From Oligella sp050920755 (GTDB taxonomy: Bacteria; Pseudomonadota; Gammaproteobacteria; Burkholderiales; Burkholderiaceae_B): DNA of 64,000 bases. The notes under the pieces were generated by a model, which was given only the letters and a program-made list of their open reading frames with translations, was not told where the DNA came from and searched no databases. Below are positions 8,849-17,708 of the stretch, in pieces (the first letter of the stretch is position 1; every line of letters starts with the position of its first letter). A program made the translations under genes and the position numbers. The stretch spans positions 2,108,001 through 2,172,000 of the forward strand of contig NZ_CP158480.1 of NCBI RefSeq assembly GCF_050920755.1. The letters are read 5' to 3'.

Positions 8849-11161
8849 TTAATCCACGACTTCGGCCTTTGGTCGTTTTTTTGCTTTGGGCTGTTCAAAG
8901 TCGAGCAGTACCTTGCCGGCGTCATCAATGTCCACACTTACAAAACCGCCATTTTCCAAATGACCGAAGAGCAGTTCATCAGCCAAGGCACGACGTATTT
9001 TGTCTTGAATCAAGCGATGCATAGGACGTGCACCCATTTGCGGATCAAAGCCATGCTGCGCCAAATACTCGCGTAATCGGTCACTAAAGACCACCTCAAC
9101 CTGCTTTAACTGCAACTGCTGCTCAAGCTCGATTAAGAACTTATCAACCACGCGAAGGATAATGTCACGGTCTAACGGGGCAAAGGAAATAATGGCATCT
9201 AAACGGTTACGGAACTCCGGTGTAAAGGTGCGATTAATTTCCACCATCTCATCACCCTGCTGAGAAGTCTGCGCAAAGCCGATAATGCTTTTATTAAGAC
9301 TCTGGGCACCGGCATTTGTCGTCATCACAATCACTACATTACGGAAATCGGCCTTGCGACCGTTCGTATCGGTCAAGGTACCGTGATCCATCACCTGCAA
9401 GAGGATGTTGTAAATGGCCGGATGCGCTTTTTCAATCTCATCGAGTAACAACACACTGTGGGGATGCTTATTAATCTGCTCGGTCAATAAACCGCCGTCA
9501 TCGTAACCCACATAGCCCGGGGGCGCACCGATTAAACGTGATACCGCATGCGCTTCCATATACTCGGACATATCAAAGCGAATCAGTTCAATACCCAAAC
9601 TCTGCGCCAATTGCTTGGTCACCTCGGTTTTACCCACGCCGGTCGGGCCACTAAAGAGAAAGGAGCCAATCGGCTTATCCTCTCTACCTAAGCCTGAATG
9701 TGCCATTTTCATCGCCGACACCAAGGCGACAATCGCATTGTCCTGACCGAAAATCGTTGCTTTAAGCTCGGACTCCAAGCCCTGCAACTTGCTACGCTCA
9801 TCGCTGGAAACGGCTGCCACCGGAATACGAGCCATTTTGGCTACCGTGACTTCAACCTCGGCCTTGCCCAAGAGCTTTTTCTGACGCGACTTAGGTAATA
9901 AACGCTGCGCCGCGCCGGCCTCATCCAACACATCAATGGCTTTATCCGGTAAAAAACGGTCATTCAAATAACGCACCGATAACTCAACCGCCGCTTCAAT
10001 CGCCGCTTGGCTGTAACGAATCTCGTGATAGGCCTCAAAACGCGTTTTTAAACCCTTGAGAATCTCGATCGTTTCCTCAGGGCTCGGTTCCACCACATCC
10101 ACCTTTTGGAAGCGACGCGATAAGGCATGATCCTTTTCAAAAATACCGCGATACTCCTTGTAAGTGGTGGCGCCCAGACAGCGCAACTTACCCGAAGACA
10201 ATGCCGGTTTTAATAAATTACTGGCATCCATGGTGCTACCGGAAGTAGAGCCGGCACCAATCATGGTGTGAATTTCATCGATAAAGAGAATGGAATTATC
10301 AATCGACTCTAATTGCTTCAGCAATGACTTAATACGCTGTTCAAAATCACCGCGGTACTTAGTGCCGGCTAATAAAGAGCCCATATCAAGCGAATAGATT
10401 TTTGCGCTTTTTAAAATGTCCGGTACTTTGGCCGCCACAATACGCTGCGCCAAACCCTCGGCAATGGCCGTTTTACCGACACCGGCCTCACCGACTAATA
10501 AGGGATTATTTTTGCGGCGGCGGCACAAGACCTGCACTACGCGATCAAGCTCATGCTCACGCCCCAACACAGGGTCAAGCTTACCCCGCTCGGCCAGATC
10601 ATTTAAATCAACCGCCCACTGCTGTAAAGGCGTATTTTGCTCCTCATCCGCCGCCTCAGTTCCCTCCTGCGCTGCCGTTTGCGGGGCCGGATCATTGGTA
10701 GGCTTATCCTTGCTGAGACCGTGCGATAAGTACTCGATAATATCAATGCGGTTAATCTCCTGCTCCTGCAGGAAATAAACCGCATGAGCGTCTTTTTCAG
10801 AAAATAAAGACACCAGAATATGCGCACCGTTAACCTGACGCTTGGCCTTATCGCCGTGCGCTGAACCCTGGGTCGCATTAACATGCATCACCGCACGCTG
10901 AATCACGCGCTGAAACCCTAGGGTAGGCTGAGCATCGCTGCTATCCTCCTCACTCACCTTGGGCGTATTATCCTCGATAAAGGTGGTTAGTTGCTTTTGC
11001 AGTAAGGGAATATTGGCGTGGCAAGCATGCAGAGCCTCAAGGGCGTCATTATTATCCAATAAGGCTAACAGCAAATGCTCAACTGTCACGAACTCATGAC
11101 GTCGCGTACGAGCCGAGACAAAGGCCAGGTGAATCGTCACTTCGAGTTCTTGGGAAATCAT
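8849..11161 (-). CDS. clpA: ATP-dependent Clp protease ATP-binding subunit ClpA
   Basis: ClpA is the AAA+ unfoldase that feeds substrates, including N-degron proteins delivered by ClpS, to ClpP. The N-terminal repeat domain (MISQELEVTIHLAF) is followed by a first ATPase module with Walker A GEAGVGKT at about residues 222-229 and Walker B LFIDEIHT, then a second with GPTGVGKT at about 503-510 and LLLDEIEKAH. The 770-residue length and lack of a long middle coiled coil distinguish it from ClpB. The C-terminus is a Lys/Arg-rich extension. It lies 66 bases after clpS on the same strand, the standard clpS-clpA unit. Confidence 0.96.
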   Translation of the reverse strand: MISQELEVTIHLAFVSARTRRHEFVTVEHLLLALLDNNDALEALHACHANIPLLQKQLTTFIEDNTPKVSEEDSSDAQPTLGFQRVIQRAVMHVNATQGSAHGDKAKRQVNGAHILVSLFSEKDAHAVYFLQEQEINRIDIIEYLSHGLSKDKPTNDPAPQTAAQEGTEAADEEQNTPLQQWAVDLNDLAERGKLDPVLGREHELDRVVQVLCRRRKNNPLLVGEAGVGKTAIAEGLAQRIVAAKVPDILKSAKIYSLDMGSLLAGTKYRGDFEQRIKSLLKQLESIDNSILFIDEIHTMIGAGSTSGSTMDASNLLKPALSSGKLRCLGATTYKEYRGIFEKDHALSRRFQKVDVVEPSPEETIEILKGLKTRFEAYHEIRYSQAAIEAAVELSVRYLNDRFLPDKAIDVLDEAGAAQRLLPKSRQKKLLGKAEVEVTVAKMARIPVAAVSSDERSKLQGLESELKATIFGQDNAIVALVSAMKMAHSGLGREDKPIGSFLFSGPTGVGKTEVTKQLAQSLGIELIRFDMSEYMEAHAVSRLIGAPPGYVGYDDGGLLTEQINKHPHSVLLLDEIEKAHPAIYNILLQVMDHGTLTDTNGRKADFRNVVIVMTTNAGAQSLNKSIIGFAQTSQQGDEMVEINRTFTPEFRNRLDAIISFAPLDRDIILRVVDKFLIELEQQLQLKQVEVVFSDRLREYLAQHGFDPQMGARPMHRLIQDKIRRALADELLFGHLENGGFVSVDIDDAGKVLLDFEQPKAKKRPKAEVVD

Positions 11162-11227
11162 ATATATACCTCTATAAACGTCAGTGGAAGTAGAGCTTCA
11201 TGCTGACTATTTTACTAGTAAATTTAT

Positions 11228-11536
11228 TTAAACCGGTTCACAGCTGCAACGCAAGGGATATTCATGCTGCCTAGCATAATCCCTAACCAATTCCACTTTC
11301 GTCATGGCAATATCACGGCTGAAAACGCCGCACACTGCCTTGCCCTCATGATGTACTTTGAGCATAATCGCTATCGCCCGATCAATATCCAAGGAAAAAA
11401 AGCGCTGCAACACCTCCACCACAAAATCCGTGGTGGTGTAATCATCGTTATGCATCAATACCTGATAAAAAGAAGGCGGTTTAAGCTTGGCCTTTTGCTT
11501 CTTAGCGACCTGATAAATTTCTGTGTTAGTTGACAT
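11228..11536 (-). CDS. clpS: Clp protease adaptor ClpS
   Basis: ClpS is the 102-residue N-recognin that hands proteins with destabilising N-termini to ClpA. The core YQVLMHNDDYTTTDFVVEVL contains the N-degron pocket Asn-Asp and Asp, and VHHEGKAVCGVFSRDIA is the second conserved block. The unstructured N-terminal arm of about 20 residues is present. It is followed by clpA, its functional partner. Confidence 0.95.
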   Translation of the reverse strand: MSTNTEIYQVAKKQKAKLKPPSFYQVLMHNDDYTTTDFVVEVLQRFFSLDIDRAIAIMLKVHHEGKAVCGVFSRDIAMTKVELVRDYARQHEYPLRCSCEPV

Positions 11537-11696
11537 TTTTAAAAAATAAAAATTAAATCGGTCCGAATAAATAAAAACCGATAAATAATAGAGTAGTCTA
11601 TTATTTTGAAATAATGTTTAAAATTGAGTCTTAAGGTTAATAATTCAAATCAAATCTTTTAATCAATGATACTTTACAACGATTAAGTTTCAGTCA

Positions 11697-12161
11697 ATGC
11701 GTTATTTTCTTAAGCCATTTATTTTAAGCTTAAGTGCTGTGATTTGTATGACCTCGCTGCCGGCAAATAGCCAAAGTCGCGCGGCTGAGGACAGTCCCAA
11801 GCTACAAACTCAAGCACTACGCATCGGCAATGCCAAATTGCAAGTGGAAATTGCCGATACTAATCAAAGTCGTCAACGCGGTTTAATGCATCGTCGCTTT
11901 ATGGCGGAGGGTCACGGCATGCTCTTTGTTTTTGAGCGCGCCGAGCGACGCTGCTTTTGGATGCGTAATACCTATATCCCGCTCAGCATTGCTTATCTTG
12001 ATGAGTATGCCAGAATCATCGATATTCTAGATATGAAACCCCTAGATGAAAGCAGTGTATGTTCCACTGCACCGGCGCAATATGCTTTAGAGGTTAATCA
12101 GGGTTGGTTCGAGCGTCATCAGATTAAGATTGGCGACAGAGTACAAAGAATAGTGCACTAG
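11697..12161 (+). CDS. exported DUF192 family protein
   Basis: The 154-residue product starts with a signal peptide (FILSLSAVICMTSLPANS) and is otherwise a single DUF192 domain: RQRGLMHRRFM, GMLFVF and FWMRNTYIPLSIAYLD are the conserved blocks. The family is widespread and exported; its biochemical role is not established. It is transcribed divergently from clpS and 38 bases upstream of a lipoprotein gene that may share its transcript. Confidence 0.85.
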   Translation: MRYFLKPFILSLSAVICMTSLPANSQSRAAEDSPKLQTQALRIGNAKLQVEIADTNQSRQRGLMHRRFMAEGHGMLFVFERAERRCFWMRNTYIPLSIAYLDEYARIIDILDMKPLDESSVCSTAPAQYALEVNQGWFERHQIKIGDRVQRIVH

Positions 12162-12199
12162 AGGCACAGCGTTTTTTTCTATTTGGAGCATTTTATTTT

Positions 12200-12577
12200 A
12201 TGAATAAACTACTTTTACCCGCAATAGCCTTGACGAGCTGCGCAATACTCAGTGCTTGCGGTTCTTTCGGCACGCAGACCGTGGGCGATGAGAAATATGT
12301 ACGTACCATGGATCAGGGTACCGATAAAGTGCCTGAGGCATTGGGCATTTGTCTAAACGACAAGCTGAAGGCCTATCAACCAAGCGCTCATGTCCGTCCT
12401 CGCACCACCGAAATTTGGAGCGGTGCCGTGCCCAGTCAAGACAGTAATCAACCCCAAGCCATTATTGAAATCGCCACACCCACCCATGGCGCAGGTGCCT
12501 TGCATGCGCATTTAAAAGTATTTCAGCGTGAGCCGGTGGTTGAAGAGATTAATGATGTGATTAAGCAGTGTTTGTAG
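12200..12577 (+). CDS. putative lipoprotein of unknown function
   Basis: The 125-residue product has a lipoprotein signal with a lipobox LSAC at residues 17-20, so it is probably lipid-anchored at Cys20. The rest lacks a domain I recognise; it contains one further cysteine near the C-terminus (KQCL) and alternating polar segments consistent with a small beta-rich periplasmic domain. A GGAG lies about 12 bases before the ATG. It follows the DUF192 gene on the same strand. Confidence 0.65.
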   Translation: MNKLLLPAIALTSCAILSACGSFGTQTVGDEKYVRTMDQGTDKVPEALGICLNDKLKAYQPSAHVRPRTTEIWSGAVPSQDSNQPQAIIEIATPTHGAGALHAHLKVFQREPVVEEINDVIKQCL

Positions 12578-12680
12578 GCTGAGCTTGTGGGTGAGGCTTG
12601 GTTCTCACCCATATACAAAAGACAACGACAGCAATGGAGTTTTTGCCCGCGGGTGCTTCTTAGCAAACCAAGCAAAGTCA

Positions 12681-13571
12681 CTAGCCTTTTTTCGCCGCTC
12701 GCGTAGCAAACCAACATAGTATCGCCCCCAAGCAGACCATGACAGCGCCTTGCCAAAAAGACCAAGATAAGGGAGTACGTAAGACCACCATCGATAAGGC
12801 AGCCGACAGCACCGGGATAAAGTAGGAGGCGCCGGCAAGGATAGTGACATTACCATGCAATATACCTACATTCCATGCAGCATAACCAAAACCCATGGCA
12901 ACCGCCGCCAATATCAGATAAATCACACTCGCCGTACTAAAGTGAATCGTAGGATTCGCTTCAACACCGTATTTAATCCATAACGTCAGCGCAACCAGCA
13001 TAAAAAACAGCGTAATGCCGTTTTTACCCTGAGCCATTTTTGCGGTCACTACACAATATGCAGACCAAATCAGCGTACCTAAAAAAGCCAAACCATAACT
13101 TAAAGGATTACTCTGAATATTACTCATCATGCGGTAAAAATCCACCCCATGCTCACCACCCAGCACCCGGAATATACCCAAAATTGATATTAAAAAACCG
13201 GGAATAATTAAAAAATTCGCTTTTTGATGATTAAATAATATCGCTGCTACAATCGTAAAAGTCGGCCATAAATAATTTACCATTCCCACTTCAATGGCTT
13301 GAATGGAATTAGCTGCATGCCCTATCGATAAAGCCAAACACAACTCATAAGCGACAAATAACAGACTGCCCCAAATCAAATAGCGTTTCGGAAAATCTTT
13401 TAAACGCACAAAGCCCAACGAGAGTAATAAAAATACTGCCGCAACCGTATAAATCATGGCGGCCCCTCCGGTTGCACCCATGTATTCACTTACGCTTCGA
13501 ATCAGCCCGACAATCGAGCTCCAGAGAAAGATGGCCACTAGACCGATTAAGGTCGCTTTATTTGTACTCAT
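12681..13571 (-). CDS. yddG: YddG-type aromatic amino acid exporter (EamA/DMT family)
   Basis: This 296-residue inner-membrane protein has ten predicted helices and follows E. coli YddG closely: KATLIGLVAIFLWSS at the start, QAIEVGMVNYLWP in the middle and AAWNVGILHGNVTI in the second repeat are near-identical motifs. YddG exports aromatic amino acids, and structural work on a homologue established the DMT fold. No aromatic biosynthesis gene is adjacent, so the substrate is inferred by homology only. Confidence 0.87.
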   Translation of the reverse strand: MSTNKATLIGLVAIFLWSSIVGLIRSVSEYMGATGGAAMIYTVAAVFLLLSLGFVRLKDFPKRYLIWGSLLFVAYELCLALSIGHAANSIQAIEVGMVNYLWPTFTIVAAILFNHQKANFLIIPGFLISILGIFRVLGGEHGVDFYRMMSNIQSNPLSYGLAFLGTLIWSAYCVVTAKMAQGKNGITLFFMLVALTLWIKYGVEANPTIHFSTASVIYLILAAVAMGFGYAAWNVGILHGNVTILAGASYFIPVLSAALSMVVLRTPLSWSFWQGAVMVCLGAILCWFATRAAKKG

Positions 13572-13658
13572 GATGTTTAAATGCGTGGTGTTTTTTTGTT
13601 ATTTAAGCTCACTGCCACAATACAAAAGCGCCCCAACTCACATAAAGTCAAGGCGCCT

Positions 13659-13680
13659 TAAAAAGCTGCTTATAAAGCAG
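13659..13680 (-). terminator. terminator after sodB
   Basis: On the minus strand the stem CTGCTT / AAGCAG with a 3-base loop is followed by CTTTTT, starting six bases after the sodB stop. Confidence 0.75.
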
Positions 13681-13685
13681 GAAAA

Positions 13686-14267
13686 TTAAGCGAAGTTTTC
13701 TTCAGCAAATTTCCAGTTAACTAAAGCCCAGAAGTTCTTTAAGTACTCAGGACGGGAGTTGCGAGTATCGATATAGTACGCGTGCTCCCACACATCACAG
13801 GTAAGTAAAGGCTTGTCATCAGTTGTTAAAGGAGTACCGGCATTGCTGGTATTAACAATATCAACGGAACCGTCAGCCTTTTTAACTAACCAAGTCCAAC
13901 CGGAACCGAAGTTACCTGCGGCAGAAGCATTAAACTTCTCAACAAAAGCCTCGTAGCTACCCCATTTAGCATTAATGGCATCTAATAATGCGCCACTAGG
14001 CTGACCGCCACCGTTAGGGGATAAGCAGTTCCAGTAGAAAGTGTGGTTCCAAACCTGAGCTGCGTTATTGAAAACACCGCCGCTTGAAGTTTTAATGATT
14101 TCCTCAAGTGATTTACCCTCAAACTCAGTGCCGGGCACTTGGTTATTTAAGTTAGTCACATAAGTTTGGTGGTGCTTACCGTAGTGGTACTCAAGTGTTT
14201 CCTTAGAAATGTGGGGCTCTAAAGCGTTCATCTCATAAGGTAATGGAGGTAAAGTAAAGTTACTCAT
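13686..14267 (-). CDS. sodB: iron superoxide dismutase
   Basis: SodB dismutates superoxide in the cytoplasm. The 193-residue protein starts with FTLPPLPYEMNALEPHIS and has the metal ligand regions HHQTYV, WNHTFYWNCL and DVWEHAYYIDTRN. NFGSGWTWLV with a Gln-type active-site arrangement is typical of the iron enzyme, although metal use cannot be proved by sequence. It starts 3 bases after the xseA stop, so the two are probably co-transcribed, and it ends at a clear terminator. Confidence 0.95.
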   Translation of the reverse strand: MSNFTLPPLPYEMNALEPHISKETLEYHYGKHHQTYVTNLNNQVPGTEFEGKSLEEIIKTSSGGVFNNAAQVWNHTFYWNCLSPNGGGQPSGALLDAINAKWGSYEAFVEKFNASAAGNFGSGWTWLVKKADGSVDIVNTSNAGTPLTTDDKPLLTCDVWEHAYYIDTRNSRPEYLKNFWALVNWKFAEENFA

Positions 14268-14270
14268 AAA

Positions 14271-15668
14271 TCAATGCTCCTTAAAATGTAATGATTTGAC
14301 ATGTACTACCGCACGTCCGCTGGCAAACTCTAGCTGAAGCGCTTCGTCAACGCGCAATTTAGCGGCATCTCGGACCACTTGGCCCTCAGCATCATAAACG
14401 ATAGAAAACCCGCGCTGCAAAATCTGCTTCGGATTCATATTATGCAACAGCTGAGCCTGTTGCTCAAACAGTTGTTGATGTGCTTTTAATTGCTGCTTAA
14501 TAGCGCGCCTGAGTCGCTCCCGCCACTGACTCAGGCGATCGTACTCTAACTCTATATTAGGCTTTCTAGATGCTAAACGCAAACATAACCCCTCTAAAAG
14601 CTTGTGTTTATTTGTAAATAAATTTTGTCGGTTACGCTCCAAGGCTTGCCTCAGCTGTAAACGCTGCTCTTCATAGTGCATTAACAGGCGCTGCGGTGCG
14701 ACTAAACGCTGCCGCAACTCCTCATAGCGTAGACTTTTATCCAATAAAATACGCTCAACATGACGATTTAAGCGCGGTTGCAGCTCGTCAAAACGACCTT
14801 GTCGCTCACTCAATTGCTGCATCATCACCCGATGAATACGTTGATTAAAATCCCTTAAAATAGTAGGCAAAGCATAGGCGGCCTTAGTGATTAGTTCCGC
14901 TGCCGCAGTCGGTGTGGGCGCTCTTAAATCCGCCACATGATCGGCAATGGTCACATCCGTCTCATGCCCCACCCCACTTACAATAGGGATGGTACTTGCG
15001 GCAATCATACGAGCAAGGTGCTCATCATTAAAGCACCACAGATCCTCTAGACTACCGCCACCCCGCACTAATAAAATAACATCCACCTCTTGTCGCAATT
15101 GCGCTTGCGCAAGTGCCTGTAGCAATTCATCCACAGCCGCCGCCCCCTGCACCAGACTGGGGTAAATGGTGACCTTAAATTGCGGGGCACGACGTCTTAA
15201 GGTGGTTAACACATCGTGCAAGGCGGCTGCCTGTAATGAAGTAATAATACCGACACGGCGCGGATAGGCCGGAATCGCTAATTTACGAGCCTCATCAAAT
15301 AAACCCTCTTTTTTAAGCTTATCCAATATCTGTAAATAGCGTTCAAAAAGCGTCCCCATACCGGCACGACGCATTTCATCGACTTGTATTTGCAACGAAC
15401 CTCTGGCGGCAAATAAAGACAACTTACCTCTAAGCTCAACCATATCGCCCTGCCGAGGTTGAAAATCCAAGTTCGCCGCTCGCCCTCTAAACATCACGGC
15501 ACTCATGGCACTAAACTCATCCTTAATAGAAAAGTAATAATGCCCGGAAGACGCTTTAGTGATTTGCGAAATTTCCCCCTCCACCCTAAAGAGCGGTATC
15601 TGATACTCTAGGGTTTGACTGATCAAATGACTTAATTCGGTAACAGAAAGTACTTTTTCCAGTTGCAT
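14271..15668 (-). CDS. xseA: exodeoxyribonuclease VII large subunit
   Basis: XseA with XseB degrades single-stranded DNA to oligonucleotides in repair. From the ATG at 15668 the protein has 465 residues: an N-terminal OB fold (FRVEGEISQITKASSGHYYFSIKD), a nuclease core with RRVGIITS, RGGGSLEDLWCFND and SGVGHETDVTIADHVADLRAPTPTAA split across conserved blocks, then a long coiled-coil region. A GTG at 15723-15725 would add 19 atypical residues. It is upstream of sodB. xseB is not in the window. Confidence 0.93.
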   Translation of the reverse strand: MQLEKVLSVTELSHLISQTLEYQIPLFRVEGEISQITKASSGHYYFSIKDEFSAMSAVMFRGRAANLDFQPRQGDMVELRGKLSLFAARGSLQIQVDEMRRAGMGTLFERYLQILDKLKKEGLFDEARKLAIPAYPRRVGIITSLQAAALHDVLTTLRRRAPQFKVTIYPSLVQGAAAVDELLQALAQAQLRQEVDVILLVRGGGSLEDLWCFNDEHLARMIAASTIPIVSGVGHETDVTIADHVADLRAPTPTAAAELITKAAYALPTILRDFNQRIHRVMMQQLSERQGRFDELQPRLNRHVERILLDKSLRYEELRQRLVAPQRLLMHYEEQRLQLRQALERNRQNLFTNKHKLLEGLCLRLASRKPNIELEYDRLSQWRERLRRAIKQQLKAHQQLFEQQAQLLHNMNPKQILQRGFSIVYDAEGQVVRDAAKLRVDEALQLEFASGRAVVHVKSLHFKEH

Positions 15669-15905
15669 AACAAAATTTTTAGCAAAAATCCACTCATTAA
15701 TTAAAAAAGACAAATACTTTTCCACAAGCCTGAAATTTGTGACTTTCTGACGAGGAAATCGACTTTTTAGCGATGATTTCTAATTCAATGCTTTAATATA
15801 ATAAGATAAGTCATTGATATATAAAGCATATTAATATTTCAAAAATATTGCACTCTTTTTAAGCAACAATCCCCAAGGTACGTAGAAATACGGATATCAA
15901 GGAGC

Positions 15906-15940
15906 TTATTCACAAAGTTATCCACAATTTTTGTGGATTA
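15906..15940 (+). promoter_or_regulatory. DnaA-box cluster, copy 1
   Basis: Three boxes lie in 35 bases: TTATTCACA at 15906-15914, TTATCCACA (a perfect consensus box) at 15918-15926, and TGTGGATTA, an inverted box, at 15932-15940. Confidence 0.65.
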
Positions 15941-16341
15941 GAATTTTTTTACAAATCAGATCCGAAAATCCCCTGTATCTGTCAGTACTTACACGGATAT
16001 ATCAAAGAGTTCATCATCTTTTTGCTGTGTCTATCTTACAAGATTACAAAAATAATAATCAGGAGGAAGCAATTTTCTTAAATTAATTGTTTGAATTGCC
16101 GAAGTGAATTTTTTTATGTAGAATTGACGCTTTTTTAGAAAATTATTCTTAAGTTGTCCACAATCTAATAAAACCTTAATATTTTCAACAAAAAAGGCAT
16201 TTTTAGAGCCGTCTCCTCAAGCTTCACCTAACGAAATCACTGCAACCCACTGATTTTATTGTTAAAAATCTATTTACGAGATTTTGCACAGCAATTGAAC
16301 AATCACCGCTCAGGCACGTATAATTACAGACATATTGTGAT

Positions 16342-16376
16342 TTATTCACAAAGTTATCCACAATTTTTGTGGGTAA
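16342..16376 (+). promoter_or_regulatory. DnaA-box cluster, copy 2
   Basis: This repeats the first 31 bases of copy 1 exactly: TTATTCACA at 16342-16350, TTATCCACA at 16354-16362 and an inverted variant TGTGGGTAA at 16368-16376. It ends ten bases before the lpxK start, so DnaA binding here could also influence lpxK expression. Confidence 0.65.
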
Positions 16377-16385
16377 CTCCTAAAG

Positions 16386-17465
16386 ATGATTGATAGTCCT
16401 ATGAAAAGTCGCACTCAAGCCTCAGATAAGCACGCTAAAAGCAATCTCAGCACGCAACTGCAGCAACAATGGCAAAGCGGTGGTGCCTTGAGTACAGCGT
16501 TGATTCCTTTGGCGATGCTTAATGGTGCTATTCAAAAACTTAGAAAACGGCTTTATCAAAATGGTTTTAAATCGACTTATAAAGCGCCTTGCCCGGTGAT
16601 TGTGGTAGGAAATATCTATGTCGGCGGTACGGGTAAAACACCGGTGGTAGCAGCAATCTGTGAAGCCCTTAAAAATAAAGGGTTCACGCCCGGCATTATT
16701 TCCAGAGGCTATGGAGTAAAAATCGGTAAAGCGGCCAGAGTGGCCGCAGGCGCTAGTGCCAAAGCCGAGCTAATCGGCGATGAGCCGGCGCTGTTAGCAC
16801 AATATGCACCCATTGCCGTGCATCCTAAACGCGCCTTAGCCCTTAAAGCCCTGCTCCGACAATACCCGGAAACCGACGTGATTATTGCCGATGACGGTTT
16901 GCAACACCTAGCCTTACAACGCGATGTGGAGATCGTAGTACAAGATGAACGAGGCATTGGCAATGCACGCCTTTTACCCGCCGGACCTTTAAGGGAGTCC
17001 GCTACAAAGCTGGCGGAGGTGGATTTTATTCTTACAAATCGCAATCACCGACACTTTCACAAAACACTGTCGCCGAACGATTCCAAACCCTACCATGTGG
17101 ATATGCGCATCATCCCCAGTGCCTTTGTTAATCTACAAAGTTACGAGGAAGTTGAACCGTCACTGTGGCAAGCACAGCACCGGCAACGCAGCATTGCGGC
17201 TGTGGCCGGTATCGGTAACCCCCAACGCTTTTTTAATAGTTTAAAAGAACTGCATATTTCACCACAAAAGCTGCTTCCCTTTCCCGATCATTACGCTTAT
17301 AGTGCGGCGGATTTTGTTCATTTACACGAAGATATTATTCTGATGACAGAAAAAGACGCGATTAAATGCCGTGATTTTGCCTATGAGCGTTTTTGGTTTT
17401 TAAAAGTCCGTGCCGAGTTTTCAGATAGCAATTTCTTTGAGCGGATTGAGCAATTGATTAAGTAA
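16386..17465 (+). CDS. lpxK: tetraacyldisaccharide 4'-kinase
   Basis: LpxK phosphorylates the 4' position of the lipid A disaccharide precursor at the inner membrane. The P-loop VGGTGKTP lies at about residues 79-86, and ISRGYG, DEPALLA, DDGLQH and TEKDAIKC are further family motifs. The protein has 359 residues, with a 40-residue polar N-terminal stretch longer than usual; a second ATG at 16401 is an alternative start. It heads a plus-strand series with trm112-like, kdsB and adk, the order seen in many Burkholderiales, but the exbB-exbD genes that often precede it there are absent. Confidence 0.93.
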   Translation: MIDSPMKSRTQASDKHAKSNLSTQLQQQWQSGGALSTALIPLAMLNGAIQKLRKRLYQNGFKSTYKAPCPVIVVGNIYVGGTGKTPVVAAICEALKNKGFTPGIISRGYGVKIGKAARVAAGASAKAELIGDEPALLAQYAPIAVHPKRALALKALLRQYPETDVIIADDGLQHLALQRDVEIVVQDERGIGNARLLPAGPLRESATKLAEVDFILTNRNHRHFHKTLSPNDSKPYHVDMRIIPSAFVNLQSYEEVEPSLWQAQHRQRSIAAVAGIGNPQRFFNSLKELHISPQKLLPFPDHYAYSAADFVHLHEDIILMTEKDAIKCRDFAYERFWFLKVRAEFSDSNFFERIEQLIK

Positions 17466-17510
17466 TTGACTTATACTTAAGCTTCTATTTGTTCAAATCC
17501 TGTGAAAAAT

Positions 17511-17690
17511 ATGCACGAATTAATTACGACAAAATTGGTTTGCCCTAGCTGCAAAGCGCCTTTACGCCTAAGCGAGGATCGTAACTATCTGATTTGCGAT
17601 GCTAATGGCAAAGCCTATCCGATTGAAAACGGTCTCCCCATTTTGCTCCCTGAGCGAGCCGTTGATAGCACCACCCTAAAAAGCAAGTAG
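17511..17690 (+). CDS. Trm112/YcaR family small zinc-finger-like protein
   Basis: This protein of about 59 residues has CPSCKAPL near the N-terminus and LICDANGKAYPIENGLPILLP, the standard Trm112/YcaR pattern. Family members bind and stabilise other proteins, for example methyltransferases in eukaryotes; the bacterial role is not settled. An in-frame GTG at 17502 is an alternative start, and neither has a strong ribosome binding site. It lies between lpxK and kdsB, the typical location. Confidence 0.85.
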   Translation: MHELITTKLVCPSCKAPLRLSEDRNYLICDANGKAYPIENGLPILLPERAVDSTTLKSK

Positions 17691-17708
17691 TCTTTAGCGA
17701 ATAAGCCG

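Larger units (their letters stand above)
15726..16385. other. AT-rich intergenic region with DnaA-box clusters
   Basis: About 660 bases without a credible gene separate divergent xseA and lpxK. It is AT-rich, especially at 15780-15860. It holds two identical 31-bp blocks (15906-15936 and 16342-16372), each with two forward DnaA boxes, TTATTCACA and TTATCCACA, followed at once by an inverted variant box (TGTGGATTA or TGTGGGTAA). A further variant TTGTCCACA lies at 16154-16162 and TTTTCCACA at 15718-15726. This is the composition expected of a replication origin or a DnaA-titrating site; which one is not decided by sequence alone. Confidence 0.6.

Noticed and set aside
12588..12611. Terminator after the small lipoprotein gene
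   Set aside because: A GGGTGAG / CTCACCC hairpin is present but there is no T-run on either side, so it was not called.
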